DNA of 64,000 nucleotides from Paraburkholderia sp. BL21I4N1 (lineage in GTDB: Bacteria > Pseudomonadota > Gammaproteobacteria > Burkholderiales > Burkholderiaceae): assembly GCF_002973525.1 (NCBI RefSeq), contig NZ_PVEN01000002.1, forward strand, positions 62,001 through 126,000, given 5' to 3'. Shown here piece by piece: positions 46,335 to 56,381 of this stretch. Both the position numbers and the translations under genes were made by a program. Each line of letters starts with the position of its first letter. Positions within the stretch are counted from its first letter, which is position 1. Below the pieces are notes generated by a model. That model was not told the origin of the DNA and did no database searches. It worked only from the letters and a program-made list of their open reading frames with translations.

Positions 46335-48242
46335 ATGGTTTCGATACGTCTGCCTGACGGTTCTGTTCGACAGTACGAACATCCGGTGACCGTCGCCGAA
46401 GTGGCCGCCTCGATCGGCCCCGGCCTCGCGAAGGCCGCGCTTGGCGGCAAGATCGACGGAGAGCTGGTCGATACGTCCGCGCTGATCGATCACGACGTGG
46501 CGCTTGCCATCGTCACCGAAAAAGACGCCGACGGTCTCGACATCATTCGTCACTCCGCGGCGCACTTGCTCGCCTATGCGGTGAAGGATCTGTTCCCGGA
46601 GGCGCAAGTCACGATCGGCCCGGTAATCGACAACGGCTTCTACTACGACTTCGCGTACAGCCGTCCCTTCACGCCGGAAGATCTGGAAAAGATCGAGAAG
46701 CGGATGCAGGAGCTCGCCAGGAAAGACGAGCCGGTTTCGCGTCGTGTGGTGTCGCGTGAAGAAGCGGTCGACTACTTCAAGAGCATCGGCGAAAAGTACA
46801 AGGCCGAGATTATCGAATCGATTCCCTCCAGCGACGATATCAAGCTGTACTCGCATGGTGGCTTCACCGATCTGTGTCGCGGCCCGCACGTGCCGTCCAC
46901 CGGCAAGCTGAAAGTCTTCAAGCTGATGAAGGTGGCGGGCGCCTACTGGCGTGGCGATTCGAAGAACGAGCAACTGCAGCGCATCTACGGTACGGCCTGG
47001 ACCAAAAAAGAAGACCAGGAAGCGTATCTGCACATGCTCGAAGAGGCGGAGAAGCGCGACCACCGCAAGCTCGGCAAGCAACTCGATCTGTTCCATATGC
47101 AGGACGAATCGCCGGGCATGGTGTTCTGGCATCCGCGCGGCTGGACGTTGTGGCAGCAGGTCGAGCAGTACATGCGCCGTCGCGTGAACGACGCTGGTTA
47201 CCTCGAAATCAAAACGCCGATGATCATGGACCGTTCGCTGTGGGAAGCGTCGGGCCACTGGCAGAACTACCGTGAAAACATGTTCACGACGGAATCGGAA
47301 AAGCGCGACTACGCGATCAAGCCGATGAACTGCCCGGGTCACGTGCAGGTGTTCAACCACGGTCTGCGTTCGTATCGCGACCTGCCGCTGCGGTATGCGG
47401 AGTTTGGATCGTGCCACCGCAATGAATCGTCGGGCGCGTTGCATGGCCTGATGCGCGTGCGTGGTTTCGTGCAGGACGACGCGCACATTTTCTGTACTGA
47501 AGACCAGTTCATCAGCGAATCGATCGCGTTCAACACGCTGGCCATGAGCGTGTACAAGGATTTCGGCTTCGACAACGTCGAGATCAAGCTGTCGCTGCGT
47601 CCGGACGCGCGCGCCGGCACGGACGAAACGTGGGATCGGGCGGAGCAGGGGCTGCGCGAAGCGCTGACCGCGTGCGGCGTGACGTGGGAAGAGTTGCCGG
47701 GCGAGGGCGCGTTCTACGGCCCGAAGGTCGAATATCACATCAAGGATGCGCTCGGCCGCTCGTGGCAATGCGGTACGCTGCAGCTCGACATGGTGCTGCC
47801 GGAGCGCCTCGGCGCCGAATACGTCGCGGAAGACAATGGCCGCCGTCGGCCGATCATGCTGCACCGGGCAATCGTCGGATCAATGGAGCGGTTCCTCGGC
47901 ATTCTGATCGAGCACCACGCTGGGGCAATGCCGTCCTGGCTCGCGCCGATGCAGGTTGTGGTGATGAATATCGCCGAAAATCAGGCGGAATATGCACGCT
48001 CGCTAGCCCAATCGTTGCAAAAACAAGGGGTTAGAGTAGAGGCCGATTTGCGCAACGAGAAGATTAGCTATAAAATACGCGAGCACACGCTGGAAAAGGT
48101 GCCGTACCTGCTTGTGGTCGGCGACAAAGAGCGTGAAGCCCAAACGGTAGCCGTGCGTGCCCGTGGTGGTGTCGATCTGGGCGTTATGCCTCTCGACACC
48201 TTCATTGAGCGTCTGCGCCATGACGTGCAGACGTTCAACTGA
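46335..48242 (+). CDS. thrS: Threonyl-tRNA synthetase
   Basis: Class II synthetase charging tRNA-Thr, 635 residues. An N-terminal TGS domain (1-61, [13 protein letters not shown]) is followed by the editing domain with [10 protein letters not shown], the catalytic core with the zinc-binding Cys of NCPGHVQVF and [11 protein letters not shown] (motif 2), and a C-terminal anticodon-binding domain. ATG 46335 with GGAG upstream matches the family N-terminus; a frame extension to 46296 is not supported. First gene of the translation operon. Confidence 0.97.
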   Translation: MVSIRLPDGSVRQYEHPVTVAEVAASIGPGLAKAALGGKIDGELVDTSALIDHDVALAIVTEKDADGLDIIRHSAAHLLAYAVKDLFPEAQVTIGPVIDNGFYYDFAYSRPFTPEDLEKIEKRMQELARKDEPVSRRVVSREEAVDYFKSIGEKYKAEIIESIPSSDDIKLYSHGGFTDLCRGPHVPSTGKLKVFKLMKVAGAYWRGDSKNEQLQRIYGTAWTKKEDQEAYLHMLEEAEKRDHRKLGKQLDLFHMQDESPGMVFWHPRGWTLWQQVEQYMRRRVNDAGYLEIKTPMIMDRSLWEASGHWQNYRENMFTTESEKRDYAIKPMNCPGHVQVFNHGLRSYRDLPLRYAEFGSCHRNESSGALHGLMRVRGFVQDDAHIFCTEDQFISESIAFNTLAMSVYKDFGFDNVEIKLSLRPDARAGTDETWDRAEQGLREALTACGVTWEELPGEGAFYGPKVEYHIKDALGRSWQCGTLQLDMVLPERLGAEYVAEDNGRRRPIMLHRAIVGSMERFLGILIEHHAGAMPSWLAPMQVVVMNIAENQAEYARSLAQSLQKQGVRVEADLRNEKISYKIREHTLEKVPYLLVVGDKEREAQTVAVRARGGVDLGVMPLDTFIERLRHDVQTFN

Positions 48243-48291
48243 GCCACTTGGCAGCCCGGCTCGTTTTTTTAAATTTTAGAGGAAACGTAAC

Positions 48292-48816
48292 ATCGCTACT
48301 GATAAGTCTGCGCACCGCATCAACGGTGAAATTACGGCACCCGAGGTGCGTCTGGTCGGAGTCGAGAACGAACCGCTCGGCATCGTGAAGCTCGCTGATG
48401 CGTTCCGCATGTCGGAACAGCAGGATGTCGATCTGGTTGAAATCGCACCGCAAGCGGTCCCGCCAGTTTGCCGCTTGATGGACTACGGCAAGTTCAAGTA
48501 CTCGGAAGCGAAGAAGCAGCACGAGGCCAAGCTCAAGCAGAAGATTGTCCAGGTCAAGGAAGTCAAATTCCGTCCGGGCACTGATGACGGCGACTACAAC
48601 GTCAAGCTGCGTAACCTCATTCGCTTCCTCGACGACGGCGACAAGACGAAAATCACGTTGCGTTTCCGTGGCCGCGAAATGGCTCACCAGGAAATCGGTA
48701 TGCGCATGCTGGAACGCCTGCGCACCGACCTCGACGAAGTCGGTCAGGTCGAGCAAATGCCGAAAATGGAAGGGCGCCAGATGATCATGGTGCTCGCTCC
48801 GAAGAAAAAGAAGTAA
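48292..48816 (+). CDS. infC: Translation initiation factor IF-3, AUC start codon
   Basis: IF-3, 174 residues, controls start-codon fidelity and 30S subunit recycling. The frame ATC GCT ACT GAT.. gives [14 protein letters not shown], the family N-terminus, and AGAGGAAA lies eight to nine bases upstream. An in-frame TAG at 48277 and the absence of any ATG, GTG or TTG before 48346 leave ATC 48292 as the only start that keeps RINGEI. IF-3 genes are known to use rare start codons (AUU in E. coli) for autoregulation. Choosing GTG 48346 would remove 18 conserved residues. The start is 49 bases after the thrS stop. Confidence 0.94.
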   Translation: MATDKSAHRINGEITAPEVRLVGVENEPLGIVKLADAFRMSEQQDVDLVEIAPQAVPPVCRLMDYGKFKYSEAKKQHEAKLKQKIVQVKEVKFRPGTDDGDYNVKLRNLIRFLDDGDKTKITLRFRGREMAHQEIGMRMLERLRTDLDEVGQVEQMPKMEGRQMIMVLAPKKKK

Positions 48817-49073
48817 GCGACTTGAGCAGCGGCGCGCCGTGTGGCGTGCGCTCTAATCGTGAAAGATTGAAACGGTGCTGTGCCGGGTGTCCGGCGCAGT
48901 ATCGGCAGGTTTCGGAACGGTGCGAGTACCGCGTAAGTGGCACTCGCACCGATTCCTGAAAAGCGGCCGCTGGTGATATTGGCGGTCTGCATACCAAGTG
49001 GAATGGGTTTCGAAGGGCGGGTGATGGCTTCTAGCCGACCGCACACCCATATCCATCTAATAATGGAGTTGTC
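48817..49073 (+). promoter_or_regulatory. Structured infC-rpmI spacer (candidate L20-type leader)
   Basis: 257 bases without a gene. Two clear stem-loops are present: 48878-48899 (9-bp stem, one G:U, loop GTGT) and 48918-48951 (perfect 10-bp stem CGGTGCGAGT/ACTCGCACCG); a third weaker one lies near 48830. In E. coli L20 represses rpmI-rplT by binding a folded leader here. Whether this spacer does the same, or just holds a promoter, is inference. Confidence 0.5.
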
Positions 49074-49271
49074 ATGCCGAAGATGAAGACCAAGAAGAGT
49101 GCTGCAAAGCGCTTCGTGGTGCGTCCGGGCGGTACCGTCAAGCGCGGTCAGGCCTTCAAGCGCCACATTCTTACCAAGAAGACCACCAAGAACAAACGCC
49201 ATTTGCGCGGTTCGACGGCAGTTCATGATGCAGATATGAACTCCGTGCGCGCAATGCTGCCGTTCGCTTAA
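49074..49271 (+). CDS. rpmI: 50S ribosomal protein L35
   Basis: 65-residue basic ribosomal protein, start [13 protein letters not shown], with the conserved tail of bL35. rplT follows after 29 bases. Length and sequence are canonical. Confidence 0.97.
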   Translation: MPKMKTKKSAAKRFVVRPGGTVKRGQAFKRHILTKKTTKNKRHLRGSTAVHDADMNSVRAMLPFA

Positions 49272-49300
49272 CCCTTAACCGAAACTCATAGGAGCAAGAT

Positions 49301-49660
49301 ATGCCTCGAGTAAAACGTGGGGTTACCGCACGGGCCCGTCACAAGAAGATCATCAAGCTGGCCAAGGGTTACCGCGGCCGTCGCAATAACGTCTATCGCA
49401 TCGCCAAGCAGGCGGTCATGCGCGCAGGGCAATATGCCTACCGCGATCGCCGCAACAAGAAGCGTGTGTTCCGTGCATTGTGGATCACGCGTATCAACGC
49501 GGCGGTGCGTCAGCACGACATGACGTACAGCGTGTTCATCAACGGCCTGAAGAAGGCTTCGATTGAACTCGACCGCAAGGTACTGGCCGACATGGCTGTG
49601 TTCGACAAGGCTGCTTTTGCTGCGATCGTTCAGCAGGTGAAAGCCGCCGTTGCAGCCTGA
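49301..49660 (+). CDS. rplT: 50S ribosomal protein L20
   Basis: 119-residue bL20, start [15 protein letters not shown], with the long basic N-terminal helix and the globular C-terminal domain. It binds 23S rRNA early in assembly and can repress its own operon. GGAGCAAG lies before the ATG. Followed by a strong terminator hairpin before pheS. Confidence 0.98.
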
Positions 49661-49730
49661 TTGCGCTTCTGGCAATTAACACTGCGTGGTTCGTTGTAGC
49701 GAACATCCGGTAGTCTCGGTGACGCTGCAG

Positions 49731-49764
49731 CAAAAACGGGGCTCCTCACCGAGCCCCGTTTTTG
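49731..49764 (+). terminator. Terminator or attenuator between rplT and pheS
   Basis: Perfect 14-bp inverted repeat (CAAAAACGGGGCTC and its complement) with a six-base loop and a TTTTT tail, 55 bases before the pheS start. E. coli pheST is attenuated through a Phe-rich leader peptide, but no Phe-codon run occurs in the 70 bases upstream, so this is either a plain terminator or an attenuator of another type. Confidence 0.88.
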
Positions 49765-49818
49765 TTGGTAGAACCAGTTTTGCTTCGATTGAACACTGAC
49801 GTTGAAATGATGGGATCA

Positions 49819-50832
49819 ATGGATCTGGACCAGATTGTCGCCGACGCGCAAAAAGCCTTCGCAGAAGCCTCCGACGTCACCACCCTCGAGAACGAGAAAG
49901 CGCGCTTTCTTGGTAAGTCGGGCGCGCTGACCGAGCTATTGAAGGGCCTTGGCAAACTCGATCCCGAAACGCGCAAGACCGAAGGCGCACGGATCAACCT
50001 CGTCAAGCAACAAGTGGAGGCCGCGTTGACGGCCCGCCGTCAGGCATTGGCCGACGCGTTGCTGAATCAGCGCCTTGCCGCTGAAGCCATCGACGTCACG
50101 TTGCCCGGCCGTGGCACCGGCGCAGGTAGCCTGCACCCGGTGATGCGCACGTGGGAGCGCGTCGAACAGATTTTCCGGTCGATCGGATTCGACGTGGCCG
50201 ACGGCCCCGAAATCGAAACCGACTGGTACAACTTCACCTCGCTGAACAGCCCGGAAAACCATCCGGCGCGTTCCATGCAGGACACCTTCTACGTCGACGG
50301 CAAAGATGCCGACGGCCGTCAACTGCTGCTGCGCACCCATACCAGTCCGATGCAGGTTCGCTACGCGCGTACCAACACGCCACCGATCAAGGTGATCGTG
50401 CCGGGCCGCACGTATCGCGTGGACAGCGACGCGACGCATTCGCCGATGTTCAACCAGGTCGAAGGCCTGTGGATCGACGAGAACATCAGCTTCGCGGACC
50501 TGAAGGGCGTCTACACCGACTTCCTGAAGAAATTCTTCGAGCGCGACGACATTCTCGTGCGCTTCCGTCCTTCGTATTTCCCGTTCACCGAACCGTCGGC
50601 TGAAATCGACATGCTGTTCGAAACGGGCAAGAATGCCGGAAAGTGGCTCGAAATTTCGGGCTCCGGCCAGGTGCATCCCACGGTGATTCGCAACATGGGT
50701 CTCGACCCGGAGCGCTACATCGGCTTTGCGTTCGGCAGTGGCCTCGAACGGCTCACCATGTTGCGTTACGGCGTGCAAGACCTGCGTCTGTTCTTCGAAA
50801 ACGACCTGCGTTTCCTGCGTCAATTCGCCTGA
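49819..50832 (+). CDS. pheS: Phenylalanyl-tRNA synthetase alpha subunit
   Basis: Catalytic class II subunit, 337 residues, of the alpha2-beta2 enzyme. An N-terminal coiled coil (1-85) precedes the core with [30 protein letters not shown] (motif 2) and [16 protein letters not shown] (motif 3). ATG 49819 gives the usual MDLDQIV start; ATG 49807 would add four residues. Confidence 0.97.
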   Translation: MDLDQIVADAQKAFAEASDVTTLENEKARFLGKSGALTELLKGLGKLDPETRKTEGARINLVKQQVEAALTARRQALADALLNQRLAAEAIDVTLPGRGTGAGSLHPVMRTWERVEQIFRSIGFDVADGPEIETDWYNFTSLNSPENHPARSMQDTFYVDGKDADGRQLLLRTHTSPMQVRYARTNTPPIKVIVPGRTYRVDSDATHSPMFNQVEGLWIDENISFADLKGVYTDFLKKFFERDDILVRFRPSYFPFTEPSAEIDMLFETGKNAGKWLEISGSGQVHPTVIRNMGLDPERYIGFAFGSGLERLTMLRYGVQDLRLFFENDLRFLRQFA

Positions 50833-50863
50833 ACCGCACGGTCGAACGCGACAAGCATAGAGC

Positions 50864-50892
50864 GCGAACGGCACGCAAAGCGTGCCGTTCGC
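50864..50892 (+). promoter_or_regulatory. Perfect hairpin in the pheS-pheT spacer
   Basis: A 13-bp perfect stem (GCGAACGGCACGC and its complement) with an AAA loop, 32 bases after the pheS stop and 83 before pheT. There is no T-run, so it is not a classical terminator. It may stabilise the pheS mRNA end or adjust subunit ratio. Confidence 0.65.
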
Positions 50893-50974
50893 AGCGTCCC
50901 CGGCAGAGTCCAGCGCAACACCAAGGCAGCATCGCCGGACGTGGACCTAACCTGATCAGAACGTACACAGAACC

Positions 50975-53410
50975 ATGCAATTCCCGGAATCCTGGCTGAG
51001 AACCTTTGTCGATCCGCAACTAACGACCGACCAACTGTCGCACGCGCTGACAATGGCCGGTCTCGAAGTTGAAGACCTGCGGCCGGCTGCGCCGCCGACC
51101 TCGAAGATCGTTGTCGGCCAGGTGCTGGAAGTCGTCAAGCACCCGGACGCGGACAAGCTCAACGTGTGTCAGGTCGACGCCGGCACCGGCGCGACGCTGA
51201 ACATCGTGTGCGGCGCGCCGAACGTGGCGCCGGGCATCAAGGTGCCGGTCGCGCTGGTGGGCGCGCAACTGCCGCCGGCCGAAGAGGGCGCCGCGCCGTT
51301 CGCGATCAAGCTCTCGAAGCTGCGCGGCGTGGAAAGTCAGGGCATGTTGTGCTCGGCACGCGAGCTCAAGCTGTCTGAAGATCATAGCGGCCTGATGATC
51401 CTGCCGGAAGATACGCCGATCGGCCAGGACATCCGCGAAACGCTCAATCTCGACGACACGATTTTCGAAATCAAGCTGACGCCGAACAAGGCGGACTGTC
51501 TGTCGGTGTTTGGCGTGGCGCGCGAAACGTCGGCGATCACGGGTGCATCGTTGCATCCGATCGAGATCAAGCCGGCGCAAGTCACGCTCGACGAAACGCT
51601 GCCCGTCAAAATTTCCGCGCCGGATCTGTGCGGCCGATTCTCGGGTCGTGTGATTCGCGGCGTGAACGCGCGCGCGAAGTCGCCGCAATGGATGGTGCAG
51701 CGTCTCGAACGTTCGGGTCAACGCAGCATCTCCGCCCTGGTCGATATCTCGAACTACGTGATGCTCGAACTCGGCCGTCCGTCGCACGTGTTCGATCTGG
51801 ACAAGATCCACGGCGGCATGGACGTGCGTTGGGGCCGCCCCGGCGAAACGCTCAAGCTGCTGAACGGCGACACGGTCGAACTCGACGAAACCGTCGGCGT
51901 GATCGCGGACGAGCAACACATTGAAAGTCTCGCGGGCATCATGGGTGGCGACAGCACGGCCGTCACGCTCGACACCACCAACATCTATCTGGAAGCCGCA
52001 TTCTGGTGGCCGGATAGCATTCGCGGCCGCTCGCGCAAGTACAACTTCTCGACCGACGCGGGTCATCGCTTCGAACGCGGCGTCGATTACGCGACCACGG
52101 TCGAGCACATCGAGCGCATCACGCAACTCATTCTCGACATTTGCGGCGGCGCGGCCGGTCCGGTCGACGACCAGACCGTCAACGTGCCGAAGCGCGAGCC
52201 GGTCAAGATGCGTGTGTCGCGTGCGAACCGCATCATCGGCATCAAGATCGACGCGGACGAAATCGCGCAAATCTTCACGCGTCTCGGCCTCACGTTCGAG
52301 CGCGGCGACGACACGTTCTCGGTGATGCCGCCGTCGTACCGCTTCGACATTGAAATCGAAGAAGACCTGATCGAAGAAGTCGCGCGTATTTACGGCTTCG
52401 AAAAGATCCCGGCGCGTCCGCCGGTTGCGACCAGCGAAATGCTCGCGACCAACGAAACCCAGCGTTCGGTCCACGTGATCCGTCACGCCCTGGCTGCGCG
52501 CGATTACGCGGAAACGGTGAACTTCAGTTTCGTCGACGCCGAGTGGGAACAGGACTTCGCGGGTAACGACAAGCCGGTCCGTTTGCTGAATCCGATCGCG
52601 AGCCAGTTGTCGGTCATGCGCACCACGCTGTTCGGCAGCCTGATCCACGTGCTGCGCACGAATCTGAATCGCCGTGCCGCGGATCGCGTGCGCGTGTTCG
52701 AAGCGGGTCGCGTGTTCCTGCATGATCCGTCGATCAAGGCCGGCGAACTCACGGTGGAAGGTTTCGCGCAGCCGAAGATGATTGGCGCGCTGGCCTACGG
52801 TCCGGCGCTCGACGAGCAGTGGGGCGCGGCCACGCGCACGGTCGACTACTTCGACATGAAGGGCGATCTCGAAGCATTGCTGGCGCCGGCGGTGGCACGC
52901 TTCGTGAAGGCGGAACATCCGGCGCTGCATCCGGGACGCAGCGCGCGTATCGAAGTGAATGGTCGCGCAGTCGGCTGGATTGGCGAATTGCATCCGCGCT
53001 GGATGCAGAAATATGATTTGCCGCATGCGCCGATTCTGTTTGAAATCGAATCGGAAGCATTAATGCAGCGCGTATTGCCCACTCCCGCGGAAGTGTCTAA
53101 ATTCCCGCCGGTACGTCGTGATATCGCGCTGGTTGTCGATCAGAAAATCGAGGTTCAGGCGCTGTTGGACGAGTTGCAGAAGGCGCAATCCGAGCCCGCC
53201 TGCAAGAGCGTTCAGAAGGTTGCGCTTTTCGACGAATTCCGTCCAAAATCAAACACTTCCGGTGGTCTGGCCGCTCATGAGAAAAGCCTTGCGTTCCGTG
53301 TGACCTTGCAAGATACTGGCGGAACCCTTCAGGATGAGACGGTCGATCTGGCCATTCAAACTCTGGTGGAACGTCTGGCTCGAGTATATGGCGCACGGTT
53401 GCGCGGATAA
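50975..53410 (+). CDS. pheT: Phenylalanyl-tRNA synthetase beta subunit
   Basis: Beta subunit, 811 residues, which binds tRNA and edits mischarged tyrosine. In order: EMAP-II-like tRNA-binding domain (about 39-148, [15 protein letters not shown]), B3/4 editing domain, B5 (about 400-475, [13 protein letters not shown]), the catalytic-like module, and the C-terminal FDX-ACB domain (about 718-811, [20 protein letters not shown]). Length is typical. ihfA follows after 69 bases. Confidence 0.97.
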   Translation: MQFPESWLRTFVDPQLTTDQLSHALTMAGLEVEDLRPAAPPTSKIVVGQVLEVVKHPDADKLNVCQVDAGTGATLNIVCGAPNVAPGIKVPVALVGAQLPPAEEGAAPFAIKLSKLRGVESQGMLCSARELKLSEDHSGLMILPEDTPIGQDIRETLNLDDTIFEIKLTPNKADCLSVFGVARETSAITGASLHPIEIKPAQVTLDETLPVKISAPDLCGRFSGRVIRGVNARAKSPQWMVQRLERSGQRSISALVDISNYVMLELGRPSHVFDLDKIHGGMDVRWGRPGETLKLLNGDTVELDETVGVIADEQHIESLAGIMGGDSTAVTLDTTNIYLEAAFWWPDSIRGRSRKYNFSTDAGHRFERGVDYATTVEHIERITQLILDICGGAAGPVDDQTVNVPKREPVKMRVSRANRIIGIKIDADEIAQIFTRLGLTFERGDDTFSVMPPSYRFDIEIEEDLIEEVARIYGFEKIPARPPVATSEMLATNETQRSVHVIRHALAARDYAETVNFSFVDAEWEQDFAGNDKPVRLLNPIASQLSVMRTTLFGSLIHVLRTNLNRRAADRVRVFEAGRVFLHDPSIKAGELTVEGFAQPKMIGALAYGPALDEQWGAATRTVDYFDMKGDLEALLAPAVARFVKAEHPALHPGRSARIEVNGRAVGWIGELHPRWMQKYDLPHAPILFEIESEALMQRVLPTPAEVSKFPPVRRDIALVVDQKIEVQALLDELQKAQSEPACKSVQKVALFDEFRPKSNTSGGLAAHEKSLAFRVTLQDTGGTLQDETVDLAIQTLVERLARVYGARLRG

Positions 53411-53479
53411 CCCGCATTTAACAATTGCACGGCTGTTTCCGCATCCTTTGTTTTTTGCTTGGCGCGCCATTTGATAGAT

Positions 53480-53890
53480 ATGAATGAAATGAACTCGAGT
53501 GATTTCGAAGCCCTTCTTACGGCGCAACGCAGCGCCATGATTCGCGATATTCCGACATCACCCGCCGTCGTTTCTGCTGAAACGCCGACGCTCACCAAAG
53601 CTGAACTTGCCGAGTTGCTGTTCGACAATGTCGGGCTCAACAAGCGGGAAGCGAAAGACATGGTCGAAGCGTTCTTCGAGGTGATCCGCGATGCGCTGGA
53701 GAGTGGCGACAGCGTGAAGCTGTCGGGGTTCGGCAACTTCCAGTTGCGCGACAAGCCCCAGCGTCCCGGCAGAAATCCGAAGACCGGCGAGGCGATTCCG
53801 ATCGCCGCGCGCCGGGTTGTGACGTTCCATGCGAGTCAAAAGCTGAAAGCGCTGGTCGAGAACGGCGCTGAAGCGAGCTTCGCGCGCTGA
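53480..53890 (+). CDS. ihfA: Integration host factor alpha subunit
   Basis: DNA-bending HU-family protein, 136 residues by the chosen start. The IHF fold is complete from about residue 33 ([32 protein letters not shown]) with [23 protein letters not shown] holding the minor-groove-intercalating proline. The N-terminal 32 residues ([12 protein letters not shown]..) are an extension not found in E. coli IhfA but, as I recall, typical of Burkholderia. ATG 53480, 53489 and 53537 are all possible; a TTG frame start at 53459 is less likely. Confidence 0.93.
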   Translation: MNEMNSSDFEALLTAQRSAMIRDIPTSPAVVSAETPTLTKAELAELLFDNVGLNKREAKDMVEAFFEVIRDALESGDSVKLSGFGNFQLRDKPQRPGRNPKTGEAIPIAARRVVTFHASQKLKALVENGAEASFAR

Positions 53891-53936
53891 TCGACTGGCG
53901 CATTCCTGCGCAACCCACCACGACGGCTAACTGACG

Positions 53937-54353
53937 ATGACAGCGACGATCGAAAAAGTCGTCTTGCCTCCGATTCCGGCGAAGCGCTACTTCACGATTG
54001 GTGAGGTCAGCGAACTATGCGGCGTGAAGCCGCATGTGTTGCGTTACTGGGAGCAGGAGTTCACGCAGTTGCGGCCGGTCAAGCGACGCGGCAACCGTCG
54101 GTACTATCAACACCATGAGGTGTTGTTGATCAGACGGATTCGTGAGTTGCTGTATGAACAGGGCTTCACGATCAACGGCGCGCGCAATCGTCTCGATTCA
54201 CATGGTGGCGGGGCGCACGGTGCGCCGGCCGAGGGACTGGACGAAGGCGAGAGCGTCGCGGCCGCGCAAACGCCCGCGGCACCCGCCGCTTCAGTGGACG
54301 TCGAGCAGTTGCGCAAGGAGTTGCTGCACGTCATCGATCTGCTGGGTCGCTAG
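53937..54353 (+). CDS. MerR-family transcriptional regulator
   Basis: 138-residue MerR-type regulator. N-terminal winged helix: [27 protein letters not shown], then [19 protein letters not shown]. The rest is a short Ala/Gly-rich linker and a C-terminal helix, without a cysteine metal site. This gene sits after ihfA in most beta- and gamma-proteobacteria; its effector is unknown. Confidence 0.93.
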   Translation: MTATIEKVVLPPIPAKRYFTIGEVSELCGVKPHVLRYWEQEFTQLRPVKRRGNRRYYQHHEVLLIRRIRELLYEQGFTINGARNRLDSHGGGAHGAPAEGLDEGESVAAAQTPAAPAASVDVEQLRKELLHVIDLLGR

Positions 54354-54399
54354 TTCACTTTGTTCGTACCCGGCGGTTCTAATCGAAAGAAGTGTCTGT

Positions 54400-54405
54400 T
54401 ATAAT
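54400..54405 (+). promoter_or_regulatory. -10 box of tRNA-Pro
   Basis: A perfect TATAAT 11 bases before the tRNA start, the same spacing as at tRNA-Val. The -35 region is weak (TTCTAA at 17 bases). Confidence 0.7.
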
Positions 54406-54416
54406 TTTCATCTGTT

Positions 54417-54493
<77 letters not shown>

Positions 54494-54502
54494 CAAGAAA
54501 TC

Positions 54503-54536
54503 AAGGCCTTACAAGCATCGCTTGTAAGGCCTTTTT
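54503..54536 (+). terminator. Intrinsic terminator of tRNA-Pro
   Basis: 14-bp perfect stem AAGGCCTTACAAGC with a three-base loop and T5, ten bases after the tRNA. It also separates the convergent transporter gene. Confidence 0.93.
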
Positions 54537-54572
54537 CTATTTCTGTTCTATTTCTGGGCGGAGTTTTTAAGC

Positions 54573-56153
54573 TCACATCAACTTCGGCACGATATCCACA
54601 AACAGTATCTTCACGATCGTCATCGCGGGAAATATCATCGCGTAGCCGATATCGGGTCGGTCGGTGGGCGTGAGCTTATTGGCGAACGCGAGAATCGCCG
54701 GGTTGCCGCATGCACCCGCGACAATCCCCGCCACCTCGTCATACGGCAGCCGGTAAACCAGCAGTCCGAGAATCAGAATCGGCACGGCCAACGCGAGCAG
54801 CACGAGCGCGCCCAAGCCAAGCATCAGCAGTCCGGTTTGCGAGACCGTTGCGGCGAATTTTGGCCCCGACGCCATGCCCACTTGCGCGAGAAAAATTGTC
54901 AGCCCGAGATTGCGCATCACGAGATTCGCGGGTAACGGCATGGTCCAGTTGATGCTGCCGGTGCGGCGCAATTTGCCCAGTACGAGCGCCACGATCAGCA
55001 CGCCGCATAAACCCAGCGCCAGTTTGCCGAAGCCCGGCAGCGGAAGCTGCAGCGCACCAGCCAGAAAGCCGAGTGCCATCCCAAGGCCGACCGAGATATA
55101 GCTGAACTCGGCGGTACCCTTGATCGAGTCGCCGAAGAACGTGCGCAGCGTGGGAAAGGTCGCGCGTTTCGTCAGCAGGCCGACGCGATCGCCGTATTCC
55201 AGCATGAGGTCGGGGCGCGGCATGATGTCGGCGTCGCCGCGTCGTACATGCGCGACGATCGAGCCGTCGGGCAACGCGAGTTCGCCGAGCGGGCGTCCCA
55301 CCACGTTTGCGCGCGACGCAAACACCCGCAGATAATCCAGATCGCCGCGATCGCGCAGCACGCGGCCGGGCGCAGCCTCGCCCAGACGTGTGCGGGCTTC
55401 GGCGAGGGAGTGTTGATTGGGGCTGACGGCCAGCACCACGTCGTTTTCGGCGAGCACGAGTTCGAGGGACGCGGGCGCATTGTGATGCGCGCTGCGCACG
55501 GCAACGATCTGCACGTCGCTGGGCAACGCGGCGAGTGCTTCGCTCAATGTCTTGCCGCAGAAGTCGGGATTGCGCAGCGCGATTTCGAGAATATCCAGAC
55601 CGGCGCCGGAGGCGGCGTCGATCTTTGGCGACAGGATCGCGAACGCCATGTAGAGCAACAGAATCGGACCGGCCACGCCGAACGGGTACGAAACCGAATA
55701 GCCGACCGCGGCGTTGTCGTTGCCGAGCACGGCGATCGCCGCTTGCAATGCGGCGGTACTCGTGCCGGAACCCGAGAACAGACCGAGCGCATAGCCCGGA
55801 TCGAGTTGCATGATTTTCTGAATCGCCACGCTCACCGCGCCCGCGCACACCACCCCCACGAGCGCGAGCAGATTCGCGCGCCGGCCCGCGGCGCTGGTGA
55901 GACCGAGGAAAAACTGCTTCCCGTACTGAACACCTACTGTGTAGAGAAAGAGCGAGAGGCCGAGCGTGCCTATCATCGGCGCGGGCGCGGCTTTCGGCGC
56001 GAACCAGCCGGCCGCCAGCGCGACGAACAGCACCGCGCCGACACCGAGCGAAAACCCTTTGACGTTGATCTCGCCGACGAAATAGCCCGCCGCGATGGTG
56101 AGGAACAGCGTCATCAGAGGCTGCTGCTCGAGAAGCGTCTTCAGGGCGTCCAT
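54573..56153 (-). CDS. AspT/YidE-family transporter with TrkA-C domains
   Basis: 526-residue inner-membrane protein of the aspartate:alanine antiporter (AspT) family. Two membrane halves of about five helices each (residues 1-190 and 360-526) flank a cytoplasmic region with two TrkA-C/RCK_C domains (about 200-355, ending in LEYGDRVGLLTKR). Gly/Ser-rich SGSGTSTAALQAAI in the first half and GACGNPAILAFANKL in the second are family repeats. Substrate unknown; no aspD-like decarboxylase is near. ATG 56153 with GGAGCC upstream was chosen. Confidence 0.88.
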   Translation of the reverse strand: MDALKTLLEQQPLMTLFLTIAAGYFVGEINVKGFSLGVGAVLFVALAAGWFAPKAAPAPMIGTLGLSLFLYTVGVQYGKQFFLGLTSAAGRRANLLALVGVVCAGAVSVAIQKIMQLDPGYALGLFSGSGTSTAALQAAIAVLGNDNAAVGYSVSYPFGVAGPILLLYMAFAILSPKIDAASGAGLDILEIALRNPDFCGKTLSEALAALPSDVQIVAVRSAHHNAPASLELVLAENDVVLAVSPNQHSLAEARTRLGEAAPGRVLRDRGDLDYLRVFASRANVVGRPLGELALPDGSIVAHVRRGDADIMPRPDLMLEYGDRVGLLTKRATFPTLRTFFGDSIKGTAEFSYISVGLGMALGFLAGALQLPLPGFGKLALGLCGVLIVALVLGKLRRTGSINWTMPLPANLVMRNLGLTIFLAQVGMASGPKFAATVSQTGLLMLGLGALVLLALAVPILILGLLVYRLPYDEVAGIVAGACGNPAILAFANKLTPTDRPDIGYAMIFPAMTIVKILFVDIVPKLM

Positions 56154-56381
56154 GTCGGCTCCGATCAGGTTGGAGGCTTCCGCGAGTCCAGCGGATTGTG
56201 TGGCGGTGATCCTGAAAGGTGAGGCGCAAGCGAAATGCGTAACGCGCGGCAAGCGTAAAGCGCCACGTCATGCCAGACCCCGCAGGGTCCGGCTGTTCGC
56301 CAGTATCTACTAGATTGCGCGTTTTGTTTCCAATCCCAGCGACGCCACGCCAACGCCGCGCCTCACGGCGCCGCCGACTTG

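Noticed and set aside
51020..53026. 668-codon frame opposite pheT
   Set aside because: Shadow of pheT; no recognisable domain and no ribosome site.
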